Assembly: GCA_035568175.1 (NCBI GenBank)
Contig: DATMON010000003.1
Location: forward strand, 62,001-126,000
Direction: 5' to 3'
DNA length: 64,000 nt
Origin: AV40 sp035568175
GTDB lineage: Bacteria > Verrucomicrobiota > Verrucomicrobiia > Chthoniobacterales > UBA10450
Shown: positions 40,671 through 48,281 of the stretch, in pieces
Layout: the number at the start of each line of letters is the position of its first letter
Numbering within the stretch: the stretch's first letter is position 1
Program-made: the position numbers and the translations under genes
The notes under the pieces: model-generated
What the model saw: the letters and a program-made list of their open reading frames with translations, nothing else
Databases searched by the model: none
Told to the model about the DNA's origin: nothing

Positions 40671-40800
40671 CTTTGTCGCCGGTTTCTCCAATTGTTAGAC
40701 TCGCGATGCGAGTGGCGAACCTTCTGGCGTTGGCCTGGACGCGGCGGAATGGAAATCGTCCGGCTCGCGCAGGATGAACTGCTGGAGCGCGATGACATAA
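40671..40800 (+). pseudogene. Kinase remnant: decayed promoter and glycine-loop region
   Basis: The translated stretch GRGGMEIVRLAQDELLERD matches GRGGMG.VWLARD.ELERD at the ATP loop of the intact kinases. Upstream, CTTTGT (40671-40676), 18 bases and TTAG (40695-40698) resemble the shared kinase promoter with one substitution and one extra spacer base. No HRD or DFG motif follows. The open frame runs on to 40907 without homology I can see. Confidence 0.7.
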
Positions 40801-40903
40801 ACCCGCTCCTAGCTCGACGACGTGTGAAATTAAGAGACGTGGAGGAAGCGGATCTAGTAAAAGCTGACGGTACCGTTGGGTCGATTACCGAGTCATTCGG
40901 GCG

Positions 40904-42244
40904 ATGAGCATGAGCGAGAAGAGCAAGGTGCGGTTTGCGTGGGCTATTTTATGCCTGCAGTTGCTTGTGCCAGCTCTGGTTGTTGCGCGATCCATTTCGC
41001 GGCAGGTTCCGGAAGCAAGCCAGAATGATCCGGGCGTTCAGGTTCTGCAGATTGGTGATTACTTCCATTTCTGGTCCGCCGGAAAGGCGATGCTGAGCGG
41101 CGGCGACATTTTCTCTGTTCAGCACGGGCAGAATTACATCTACCCGCCGCTGGTTGCATGGCTTTTTCAGCCGCTGGCGATGCTCGATCAGCGGCCTAGT
41201 GTCTATATCTGGCTTGCGATGAGTGTTTTCATTCTTGGCGCGGGTGTCGTGATATTGACCAGAGAACTCGCTCGTCGCATGCACTTGCCCGGCGGATGGC
41301 ACACCGTGCTTGTAGCATGCGTTGTTTCACTGGCGTGCCTGATCGACAAGGTGCTGGGGGAGTTCAAGCTTCAGCAGACTGACGGCGTCATGCTGCTCTG
41401 CATGGCACTGGCATTGAAATGGCTGGATAAACGTCCGATTCTCGCGGGACTCGCATTAGGTTTCGCCGGCAATATCAAATATCTTTCTCTCATTCCTCTT
41501 CCTTGGTTTGTGGTCCGCGGCCGCTGGATGGCCTGTGTGTCAACTCTTTTGAGCTTTATCGGATTTTTGTTTCTGCCCGCGGTTACGCGCGGCTGGGAAC
41601 GCAATCTCAGCGATCTCAAGGTTGCGTTTGCAGCATTGATCGAAGCTTTTGGCATCAATGTTGAACATCTGACACGTGCGACATCGAATCCGATCACATG
41701 GGAACGATCAGTCTCAATCACGAGCATGTTCTTCCGCCTCGCGGAAAAGCTATCCCTGGGACCTGGAACAGCGGTCGCGTTGATTGGGCTGGTCGCCGCA
41801 GGCTGCCTTGTTATTGCGTGGATTCTGTATGCACGGCAACAGCTGTGCTTCTGGTCTATTAAGCCTCAGCAGCAGGCTGTCGTTGGTTATGAGTGGGTAG
41901 CTTTGACGGTCGCGGCATTGATTTTTGGGCCACAGACAACCAACCGCCACCTCATCATGCTTCTGCCATTGTTTTTACTCGCGTCACTCCTTTTGGTGCG
42001 GCCGAAGATTCAACTTGCTCACATTGCAGCAACGCCGAGCACATGGTCTCTCATTCTGGCCGGTATAGCAGTCGTGCTTGCACTAGTCTTGCCGCCGGGA
42101 AATGCAGGAAACTATGCGGCGGTCAATGCATGGCGATCGGTTGGAGGTGTGAGCTGGATTTCCCTGGTATTTCTTTTTGTGACGCTTGGGCAAGGCCTCA
42201 AGTATCAGCAAACCGTACCGGCACCTTCTCTACCCTCATTGTGA
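40904..42244 (+). CDS. GT87/DUF2029-like polyprenol-phosphate glycosyltransferase
   Basis: 446-residue integral membrane protein with about ten helices. The first outer loop has DYFHFWSAGKAMLSGGDIFS, the D.-WSAG-L.GGD signature of GT87/DUF2029 proteins, which use polyprenol-linked sugars, and YIYPPLVAWLFQPLAML follows as in the family. Later helices include LALGFAGNIKYLSLIPLPWF and TTNRHLIMLLPLFLLASLLL. It would work in the inner membrane on cell-envelope glycans or lipids. The start ATGAGCATGAGC allows either of two adjacent ATGs. The substrate is unknown. Confidence 0.85.
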   Translation: MSMSEKSKVRFAWAILCLQLLVPALVVARSISRQVPEASQNDPGVQVLQIGDYFHFWSAGKAMLSGGDIFSVQHGQNYIYPPLVAWLFQPLAMLDQRPSVYIWLAMSVFILGAGVVILTRELARRMHLPGGWHTVLVACVVSLACLIDKVLGEFKLQQTDGVMLLCMALALKWLDKRPILAGLALGFAGNIKYLSLIPLPWFVVRGRWMACVSTLLSFIGFLFLPAVTRGWERNLSDLKVAFAALIEAFGINVEHLTRATSNPITWERSVSITSMFFRLAEKLSLGPGTAVALIGLVAAGCLVIAWILYARQQLCFWSIKPQQQAVVGYEWVALTVAALIFGPQTTNRHLIMLLPLFLLASLLLVRPKIQLAHIAATPSTWSLILAGIAVVLALVLPPGNAGNYAAVNAWRSVGGVSWISLVFLFVTLGQGLKYQQTVPAPSLPSL

Positions 42245-42499
42245 CACAAGTAGATACATGTCATCGCCAGTTTTCTGGCAATTTTACACATATGAACTGA
42301 TTGAAAAACAAGCTCAGGCTCGCCAAGCTTGATGATGTGTTCCTCGAAGAACGGATAGGAGGTCTCGGTCGATTGTTTGTCAAACGGAACAGTAGCCACT
42401 CCGCGCCCATTGAGAGAAGGAGAAACGCCACCACGCAGAATGTGGCGCATTACCAACCGCTCGCCTTCCGCGCAATTTTGCTGGTTTATTCGACTGGTG

Positions 42500-42988
42500 C
42501 TACAGCTTTACGAACATTGTTGTGATACGTGAGATTAGCCCGTTTGGATAAGTGACGTTGGCGGTTCGCCCATCTGGATTCAGGGTCAGAGTTTGCGAAC
42601 CGGCGTGGAACCAACTTCCGCCGCTCCATTTCAACGTGTTGCCCTCGCGTGTAGCTGGGCACGAATAGGTGCCATACTTCTGGGAGCTTTCTGTAACGGT
42701 TGTGCCAGCGGCGTCAATTTTCAGCGTGAAGTTGCAATGACCAGAAAATCCAAGATCGGCAGTTCCAACCCACGTTCCATCGAACGGGTTGCGTTGAGGA
42801 GTAGCCTTACTTTGCGGTGGTGAAGGCGTTTGTCGTTTTGTTGGCCTCTGAGAATCTTCGCTCGTATTCTGCTTGATCGTTCGTTTGGGAGCAGGCGTAG
42901 GCGACTCCTCCGAAATCGGCGCGGGAAGTCGATGCACCGTGATCAAAAGCAGCGCGACAGTAAGAAGCAGAGCAACCGACTGCTTCAT
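42500..42988 (-). CDS. RLPAPI-leader protein with GTW beta domain
   Basis: 162-residue exported protein: hydrophobic segment 5-18, HRLPAPISEESPTPAP at 19-34, a Lys/Gln/Pro linker, and a GTW domain from about 70: FDGTWVGTADLGFSGHC, then LKWSGGSWFHAGSQTLTLNP, ending with VKL. This domain is closest to the frameshifted gene at 7944 (W.GT.DLG..G...FTL). The two copies lie about 35 kb apart, on opposite strands. Its ATG overlaps the stop of the upstream family member. Confidence 0.85.
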   Translation of the reverse strand: MKQSVALLLTVALLLITVHRLPAPISEESPTPAPKRTIKQNTSEDSQRPTKRQTPSPPQSKATPQRNPFDGTWVGTADLGFSGHCNFTLKIDAAGTTVTESSQKYGTYSCPATREGNTLKWSGGSWFHAGSQTLTLNPDGRTANVTYPNGLISRITTMFVKL

Positions 42989-43455
42989 GGTGACGTTTTG
43001 GAGAAAGTCGCTGATGAATGAAAATCGCCAGATTGAAAAATCATGAGTGCGGTTTTTCCATCGTTATTGGGGGTAAAGGTACGAACTCCCGAGCCGTATT
43101 TTGTCTTAACACTCCATTGCATCGTCTTGCCATCGCACGTTGCGCTCCAAGTGAACACGCCGAGCCTAGACGTTGATCGAACCACAGCCCCCGACCCGCT
43201 AATCACCTGGGTAGATTGAATATTACCGACGGAACCCCCCAAGTTTTCCGTTCCAACCCATGTTCCATCGAATGCGTTGCGTTGCTTTGTGGAACTCTCC
43301 GAACTCTCACTCGCGTTTGGCTTGACCGTTGGTTTTGGCTTGGCCGATTGCTCCGGTGCGGGCGTTAGACTTTCTTCCGAAATCGGAGCAGGAAGGCGAT
43401 GCGTTGTGCTCAGTAAAAACCCAGTTGTGAGACAGAGCAGGAGGGATCGCTTCAT
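42985..43455 (-). CDS. RLPAPI-leader protein with GTW beta domain
   Basis: 156-residue exported protein: hydrophobic segment 4-18, HRLPAPISEESLTPAPEQ at 19-36, a Lys/Pro linker, and a GTW domain from about 60: FDGTWVGTENLGGSVGNI, MQWSVKTKYGSGVRTFTPNN, then DGKTAL. Four-base ATGA overlap with the next family member. No kinase is next to this pair, so kinase linkage is not universal for the family. It lies just before the tRNA-derived repeat at 43579. Confidence 0.85.
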   Translation of the reverse strand: MKRSLLLCLTTGFLLSTTHRLPAPISEESLTPAPEQSAKPKPTVKPNASESSESSTKQRNAFDGTWVGTENLGGSVGNIQSTQVISGSGAVVRSTSRLGVFTWSATCDGKTMQWSVKTKYGSGVRTFTPNNDGKTALMIFQSGDFHSSATFSKTSP

Positions 43456-43578
43456 TGAGTTGCTGGGTTGAAGCCCAACCGAGAATCATTTCAAGTTCCA
43501 AATCTTAAGTCAATTCAACGGCAGCTTGAGTGAAATTGATCATCGCTCCGGGTAGGCGTTAGCTCCAGCGCTCAATGC

Positions 43579-43632
43579 TGACACTGCAGAACACAAATCC
43601 AAAGCTGGCTGCCTCGCTAGGACTCGAACTTA
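43579..43632. repeat. Left copy of tRNA-Gln-derived direct repeat (att-like)
   Basis: 51 bases identical to 46314-46364, then one mismatch and two more matching bases. The unit contains the 3' end of the tRNA-Gln gene with its CCA, plus 27 bases of 3' flank. Only the 3' part of the tRNA is present here, so this copy is not a tRNA gene. This is the usual footprint of tRNA-targeted integration. Confidence 0.85.
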
Positions 43633-43925
43633 CGCCGAAAACCCGCCTTTCCCTCGTATGATCTCGGCTTGGAGGTGGTCGTACGCGCAAATACGCACAC
43701 AAAAAGTCTGGTTTGGCAGATGAATGTTCCGCGCTAGCGGTGATGCGGTGCGCCAGACGCTCGACGACGGGTCGCACCGACTATGACCAGCCGCGCATTA
43801 CTTCAAAACCTGCCAGCCCACTCGACACGAACCATTTGTGGTATCGCGGTCGAATAAATCGCCGCTGCCAGAAGTCAAACTCTTTCACAACAAAGAGCAC
43901 TGGGTAACCAAAGAAAAGGACAACT
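43633..43925. other. Non-coding stretch inside the tRNA-flanked segment
   Basis: No supported gene. The open frame at 43713-43907 has no start context, signal or family match. The last bases (GAAAAGGACAAC) provide the ribosome-binding site for the gene at 43926. Confidence 0.5.
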
Positions 43926-44351
43926 ATGCAAGAAAGTACATTAGCGAAAATATTGGCCGTGGCTTGTAGTTTGGGTCTGGCGACAGCATTGGCTCAAACT
44001 TCAACGACGGTCACGACCACCAAGGACGCGGCAACAGGGACTGTCGTCACTGAGAGGACGAGCACAACCGACACGTCCGGGACAATCACCGAATACACGC
44101 CGGGAAGCGAATATTTCACGTTCCGGGCAGGAACGACCGGAGCACCGGCGCGGTTTTATTATACGAACGACGCCCACGTCTTCGACCCCGAAGGCCACCC
44201 CCTGAGTTGGTCGGTGGTGCGACCTGATATACCTGCGACGGTTTATTACGTGCGCAAGGGTGATCGGATGATTGTTCGCAAAGTTGTGTTGAGCAAGCCA
44301 GCCGTCGTCGAGAAAGAAACAACTATCACGACTACGACCGAAAAGCGGTAA
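43926..44351 (+). CDS. Threonine-rich exported hypothetical protein
   Basis: 141-residue protein with a signal peptide (1-23, ending LATALA-QT). It continues with a very Thr/Ser-rich segment (TSTTVTTTKDAATGTVVTER), a compact middle domain (GSEYFTFRAGTTGAPARFYY, then HVFDPEGHPLSWSVVRPDIP and TVYYVRKGDRMIVRKVVL), and a Thr-rich end. The repeated V.Y.-type strands suggest a small beta fold. It has a good ribosome-binding site (AAAGGACAAC) and a terminator 28 bases after the stop, so it is a single-gene unit. Not recognised; it lies inside the tRNA-flanked segment. Confidence 0.8.
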   Translation: MQESTLAKILAVACSLGLATALAQTSTTVTTTKDAATGTVVTERTSTTDTSGTITEYTPGSEYFTFRAGTTGAPARFYYTNDAHVFDPEGHPLSWSVVRPDIPATVYYVRKGDRMIVRKVVLSKPAVVEKETTITTTTEKR

Positions 44352-44379
44352 TCATAGCGATTGGCAGTTAATCAATTCG

Positions 44380-44416
44380 AAGCGCCCGTGGAGAAATTCG
44401 CGGGCGCTTTTGTTTT
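44380..44416 (+). terminator. Rho-independent terminator
   Basis: AAGCGCCCG (44380-44388) pairs with CGGGCGCTT (44401-44409), followed by TTTGTTTT. Placed 28 bases after the stop of the gene at 43926. Confidence 0.88.
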
Positions 44417-44417
44417 A

Positions 44418-44438
44418 ATCGCCGCCTCCCGAAAAGCC
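44418..44438 (+). repeat. 21-base direct repeat, first copy
   Basis: ATCGCCGCCTCCCGAAAAGC plus a final C occurs here and again, identically, at 45131-45151, 713 bases away in the same orientation. Both lie within the tRNA-flanked segment and outside genes. Confidence 0.75.
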
Positions 44439-44603
44439 GTTTGAAGCAGCGGCGCAAATGGAAAGGAGCTGCCTGAAGATTCAAGGGCCGAAGGTTACAC
44501 GGTCACGGGTGGGAAATGACAATCAGTTCCGGGTGAAAATTTGCCCGCGATCATGTCGCTGGCGATGAAAAGAGACGAGAAGTTTGAAGATGCCTTGGCG
44601 AAA

Positions 44604-45083
44604 CTAGAATGCTGATTGCTCTGGCGTGGATTGAGACCGTCGCGACTTCCGCGAATGCCTTGTTGGCGTGGGCGTTGGGGTTGGTGTTGAAGAGACTGTG
44701 GACGGCGCTATGGGCACTTGCTGTAGTGTCGGCGCAGTCGGAGTTGTGGGAGGCGCAACACTGGTACGGGCTTGCGGTGGAGCGGTGACCTGCGTATTGG
44801 CGCGATATCGGCACGGTCCAACAAAGATACCTACAACCGTCACAACGATCCCTGCACCTGCGATCCACTGAGTCCGATTATGCCTGCGCCGATCAAATTC
44901 GCTCTGCAAGCAAGTCAGTTGTTCCGATGCTACTAGGTTTTCGTGCGAAGGTGCATTGGGATCATACTGTGACTCCAAGAAAAAGGTCTGATAATCCTGC
45001 AACTCACGAGATGACATTCGACGCAGCGCTTCTGGCGTCTTTGTCTGGTCTACCTTCCTCCAAAATAAAGATCGGTCGAACAC
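44604..45083 (-). CDS. Hypothetical single-pass membrane protein
   Basis: 159 residues. A charged cytoplasmic N-terminus of about 70 residues (MSSRELQDYQTFFLESQYD, LTCLQSEFDRRRHN), one membrane helix about 74-92 (WIAGAGIVVTVVGIFVG), and an outer tail rich in Pro and Thr (TPTPTPTPT) ending in Arg/Ser-rich sequence. There is no signal peptide or known domain. It lies inside the tRNA-flanked segment, on the opposite strand to the gene at 43926. Confidence 0.65.
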   Translation of the reverse strand: MFDRSLFWRKVDQTKTPEALRRMSSRELQDYQTFFLESQYDPNAPSHENLVASEQLTCLQSEFDRRRHNRTQWIAGAGIVVTVVGIFVGPCRYRANTQVTAPPQARTSVAPPTTPTAPTLQQVPIAPSTVSSTPTPTPTPTRHSRKSRRSQSTPEQSAF

Positions 45084-45130
45084 GGGAGAGCTAGTTCTAG
45101 CATGATTTCGCGGGTTAGCTCAACAGGGAG

Positions 45131-45151
45131 ATCGCCGCCTCCCGAAAAGCC
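45131..45151 (+). repeat. 21-base direct repeat, second copy
   Basis: Identical to 44418-44438. It lies upstream of the membrane-protein gene at 44604-45083, so the two copies bracket that gene. Confidence 0.75.
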
Positions 45152-45368
45152 CTGTGGGGTCAATTGAGAGACGGCGTTTGTTCCCCCCAGAACAAGAGAG
45201 AATCGTAACCGGCGACGCCACCACAAGCAATGATCCGGTATCGCCAATTCCATTCGACATGTTGTTCTCAATTGACTATGTTCACGCGAACATGAATACA
45301 CGATTGGGCTGGTTTTTTCCAAGACGGCGCATTCGCTACCCTCGCCCTCAACAACTCGAACTCACCTT

Positions 45369-45542
45369 ATGGCCGAAGCGGCAGATCAAATCAGGAACGT
45401 TCTGGAGAGAATCCGCGACGATGCGCAAAAGGCGCTGAAGTTATTGGGCAGTTCGCCGGATCAACGTTCGCTTGCATGGGCTGATCGGCATAGACCGACT
45501 TACTCGCGATGTACACTTCTCACGCAGACATCACCCAGCTAA
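45369..45542 (+). CDS. Possible short helical protein, perhaps truncated
   Basis: A 57-codon frame starting MAEAADQIRNVLERIRDDAQ, then KALKLLGSS. The first 30 residues form a regular amphipathic helix, which looks like genuine protein, but the later residues are irregular and the end overlaps the opposing gene at 45520. It may be the start of a gene cut by rearrangement. The bases 45152-45368 before it hold nothing that I can support. Confidence 0.35.
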   Translation: MAEAADQIRNVLERIRDDAQKALKLLGSSPDQRSLAWADRHRPTYSRCTLLTQTSPS

Positions 45543-46110
45543 TGTCCACGATGCGGAGCGGCCCGGGCTTGGCCCGCCAGCCCACAAACGTTTGCATAAC
45601 CCTCGTGTCCCTTCTCGGGCCCATGCTCTTTAAGATTGTAACGGCAGCAACAGTACCTTGAGAATTTACCTCCAACCGATAAACGCCCACGGCTCCAGGC
45701 CGGGCTGCGACCCAAGGACACGGAAAGTATGTAAATATTTGCCGCGCATCAGCGTCTGAGCGAACCATTAGGTGGGTGGCCCCTTTTGGGAGCGAAGCGG
45801 CGGCGCTGCCCACTTGTGGGAAATTGGAATTGATGTGCAGTGGCCTTCTAGCGACGCCGCGGTTAATTTCCGGTTGCCTGTACCCCCCATCGGTCCCGTG
45901 TCGTAGCATGGATTGCGATTGGCTTGTCCCCTGTGCTAACGAGGATGTGGCAGTAACAAGAAGTCCGAGCGACGAAACCCCACACAATACTGTTCTTATA
46001 CTTCTAACGCGAGCAAACTCAGCCCCGGTTCTGGAAAGCGTGGCGACGAGGGGACGAGTGAGAACTTGAAAGTACGGGAACGTTTTGAAGGTCGGTTTCA
46101 TAGTTTTCAT
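45520..46110 (-). CDS. Exported TonB_C-like domain protein
   Basis: 196 residues. A long, basic N-terminal region precedes a hydrophobic segment (about 40-60, TVLCGVSSLGLLVTATSSLA), so the true start may be further in. After a Gln/Ser-rich stretch, the C-terminus (about 130-195) has the TonB_C pattern seen in two RLPAPI proteins: GAVGVYRLEVNSQGTVAAVT, ILKSMGPRRDTRVMQTFVGW, RAKPG. It has no RLPAPI motif. Located at the tRNA-proximal end of the flanked segment. Function unknown. Confidence 0.7.
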   Translation of the reverse strand: MKTMKPTFKTFPYFQVLTRPLVATLSRTGAEFARVRSIRTVLCGVSSLGLLVTATSSLAQGTSQSQSMLRHGTDGGYRQPEINRGVARRPLHINSNFPQVGSAAASLPKGATHLMVRSDADARQIFTYFPCPWVAARPGAVGVYRLEVNSQGTVAAVTILKSMGPRRDTRVMQTFVGWRAKPGPLRIVDISWVMSA

Positions 46111-46313
46111 CCTGCCGGTTGGAATCTGGAGATCGCATTAAGCGGCTTTCCAGCGAAGGTGCGGCTACACAAACCCATTGATTCCCGACCGAAGATTCGT
46201 TGAAACGTCGGTGACGTAATCGGGGAATGACTAACAAGTGGACAAATAAAGTCGAGCAAATAACGCGCAAACGCGTGAGACAAAGCCCTACTGACAGCTT
46301 CCTCGGAGAACTA

Positions 46314-46367
46314 TGACACTGCAGAACACAAATCCAAAGCTGGCTGCCTCGCTAGGACTCGAACCTA
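46314..46367. repeat. Right copy of tRNA-Gln-derived direct repeat (att-like)
   Basis: Contains the real 3' end of the tRNA-Gln gene and its 3' flank. It matches 43579-43632 with one mismatch in 54 bases. Together the two copies bound about 2.7 kb. Confidence 0.85.
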
Positions 46368-46414
46368 GACAAAGAGATCCAGAATCTCTTGTGCTACCAT
46401 TACACCACGAGGCA
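46341..46414 (-). tRNA. tRNA-Gln (CTG anticodon)
   Basis: The minus strand reads TGCCTCG for the acceptor arm and CGAGGCA-G-CCA at the 3' end, with encoded CCA. The D arm has GGTGTAATGGTAGCAC; the anticodon stem AGAGA/TCTCT closes the loop TTCTGGA with anticodon CTG; the T loop GGTTCGAGTCC is standard. Length 74 bases. It is intact despite the adjacent repeat. Confidence 0.97.
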
Positions 46415-46486
46415 AAAGCGCGGGGACAAGATCTAAAGCCGAATTTGCACGTTGCGCAAGCGGATCGAAAACCGTCGCGCCCGCAA

Positions 46487-47410
46487 TTAATCCAAAGTCA
46501 TTTCCGCACCTTCGCGCGCGCCTTCGACCTCAAGATAACTTTCACTTTTCGCGGCCAGCTTCCGCGCCGTCTGGATCATCTTGTCGATCATTTCGTCATC
46601 GTGCGTCGGGTCGTGGTGGAAAAGAATGAGCTTTCGAACGCTGGCATCGATTGCCAGCGAGATGGCCGTGCTGAGCGAGCCGTGGCCCCAGCCGATGTGC
46701 GCCTGGTATTCCTCGTCCGTGTATTGAGTATCGAGAATCAGAATGTCGGAGCCCTGAAGAAATTTCACCAGTTCGGCGCGGTCTTCGCCCGCGCGTTTCT
46801 TCGTCTGCTCCGGGCTTAACAGATGCGATTTAGCGGAGTGCAGTTTGAAAGCTTCGTACGGTTCATGATCAGGCAGGAAAGCGATCGAGCCTTTGCTGGT
46901 GAAAAGTCGATAGCCGACGCAGACGCCGGGATGATTCATGAATTTTGAACGCACCCGCACTTTTCCGATCTTGAAGTCCATCGACTCAAGCTTTTCAATT
47001 TTGATTTTTCCCGGCAGATCATAAAGAGCGACGGGGAAGAAAGGTGTTGCCATCTGCCCTTTCAGAATTTCGCGCAGACCGCTGCCGGTCCCGTCGTAAC
47101 CAAAAATCTGGATTTCGTTCTTATCGTTGTAAGAAGGCACGAAAAAAGGAAAACCCTGAATGTGGTCCCAATGAACGTGGGTAATGAGGATGCTGAGATT
47201 AATCGGGCGCGATCCGAATTCATTCTCAAGTGCCACGCCGAGCCCTCGAATTCCCGATCCGGCATCGAGCACAATAAGCTCGCCGTCAGCGCGCACTTCC
47301 ACGCAGGTGGTGTTGCCACCGTAGCGCACGGTCGCCCGGCCCGGAACTGGAATCGAGCCGCGGACTCCCCACAGCTTCAGCCGCGTAGACGATCCCGATG
47401 TCTCCGACAT
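46487..47410 (-). CDS. MBL-fold metallohydrolase
   Basis: 307-residue cytoplasmic protein of the metallo-beta-lactamase superfamily, RNase Z/PhnP-like branch. Metal-binding HVHWDHIQGFPFF near residue 78 is preceded by VRGSIPVPG, RYGGNTTC and IVLDAGSGIRGLG. Later ligands are NHPG (about 160), LPDHEPYE, ILDTQYTDEEY with GWGHGS, and FHHDPTHDDEMID. This set is typical of proteins annotated as MBL-fold hydrolases linked to cNMP phosphodiesterase-like or RNase Z-like activity; the substrate cannot be deduced. Single gene, next to tRNA-Gln. Confidence 0.9.
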   Translation of the reverse strand: MSETSGSSTRLKLWGVRGSIPVPGRATVRYGGNTTCVEVRADGELIVLDAGSGIRGLGVALENEFGSRPINLSILITHVHWDHIQGFPFFVPSYNDKNEIQIFGYDGTGSGLREILKGQMATPFFPVALYDLPGKIKIEKLESMDFKIGKVRVRSKFMNHPGVCVGYRLFTSKGSIAFLPDHEPYEAFKLHSAKSHLLSPEQTKKRAGEDRAELVKFLQGSDILILDTQYTDEEYQAHIGWGHGSLSTAISLAIDASVRKLILFHHDPTHDDEMIDKMIQTARKLAAKSESYLEVEGAREGAEMTLD

Positions 47411-47493
47411 AGATAACCGGCATCGAATGTGTCACGCAACTGCCCGGAAACCAAGAGTTTTCGCATGACTAGGTCCGCAGTCGTTAGGCTGCT

Positions 47494-47527
47494 AAAAAAA
47501 GCTGCCCCGAAATCATTTCGGGGCAGC
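47494..47527 (-). terminator. Rho-independent terminator of the PEP-CTERM gene
   Basis: GCTGCCCCGAAA (47501-47512) pairs perfectly with TTTCGGGGCAGC (47516-47527) around a 3-base loop. On the minus strand a run of seven T (47500-47494) follows. It lies 22 bases after the stop of the gene at 47550. Confidence 0.93.
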
Positions 47528-47549
47528 CTAAGGGAAACAGCAAGCTTGT

Positions 47550-48110
47550 TTAAGCGCGCTGCCGACGAAGTAATCTCGAAAATACAGCCGCTACGCACAC
47601 ACCGATAATTGGAAACAACGCCGTCGATTCCGGCACCGGCACAGAAACGCTTCCGATGTTGGAGACCTTTGTCCCTGTGGGATCGTTGCTCTTGGTGGCT
47701 TCGGCAGTGAATTGGCCGGTCTTGAGTTGGTTGGTGCTGGTGACGGCTGAGAAAATTCCGAGTGCAGCCGAACCGGAAATCGGCGTTGTGCCGGAGTAGG
47801 TCCACGTCAGATTCCAAAGGTTTGGGTTGTCCGTTGGCGTGGTCAGTGGGGCCGTCGGTCCGAGTAACGACGTGGAAAATGTCCAGCCGGCGGGCTGGCT
47901 CGTGGTCGTGGGCATGATCGAACTGAAATCATAAATCGTGAAAAAATCGCCGTGATTTATTGTCTCATCAACGGTGACATTGGCCGAGTAATTCCACGTG
48001 AAACTCGGGCTTGAGCCAGTCACCGACGATAATGTCGGAATAATATCGCCGCGCGCGATGAGAACCGCTGACCCGAGTAACACCAACCCTAAAACAAATG
48101 ACTTTCTCAT
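47550..48110 (-). CDS. PEP-CTERM sorting-domain protein
   Basis: 186 residues: signal peptide 1-21 (VLIARG-DI), a Ser/Thr-rich beta-like exported region, and a C-terminal sorting signal, VPVPESTALFPIIGVCVAAV followed by FSRLLRRQRA: a Pro-Glu motif, a short hydrophobic helix and an Arg-rich end. Exosortase-type enzymes cleave such tails and route proteins to the surface or matrix. No exosortase is in this window. The motif is VPES rather than VPEP. It has its own strong terminator. Function of the exported part is unknown. Confidence 0.82.
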   Translation of the reverse strand: MRKSFVLGLVLLGSAVLIARGDIIPTLSSVTGSSPSFTWNYSANVTVDETINHGDFFTIYDFSSIMPTTTSQPAGWTFSTSLLGPTAPLTTPTDNPNLWNLTWTYSGTTPISGSAALGIFSAVTSTNQLKTGQFTAEATKSNDPTGTKVSNIGSVSVPVPESTALFPIIGVCVAAVFSRLLRRQRA

Positions 48111-48281
48111 AACTTTTCTTGTGAGGTTGCGGCGATTTTGGGGAAAATCGGACCTCGTGTCAACTCTAATTTAGGTTGATCCCCCGCCGGGCGTGGCCGG
48201 GCAAAAAAGCCATCCATTCGCAGGATTGCGCAGGATTAATTAGCGGTAGCGCGCGGGTCCCCGCTCTTAATATTGCAGGGG

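Noticed and set aside
42301..42525. Open frame between the GT87-like gene and the RLPAPI pair
   Set aside because: Irregular composition, no signal or family pattern, and it runs into the antisense end of a real gene. I see nothing in 42245-42499.
43579..43632. A second tRNA-Gln gene
   Set aside because: Only the 3' end of the tRNA is present; the anticodon and 5' arms are missing.
43713..43907. 64-residue open frame in the tRNA-flanked segment
   Set aside because: No ribosome-binding site, no domain and a composition typical of chance frames.
45154..45438. 94-residue open frame next to the 21-base repeat
   Set aside because: It has no protein-like pattern; a different frame (45369-45542) looks more like coding sequence, though weakly.
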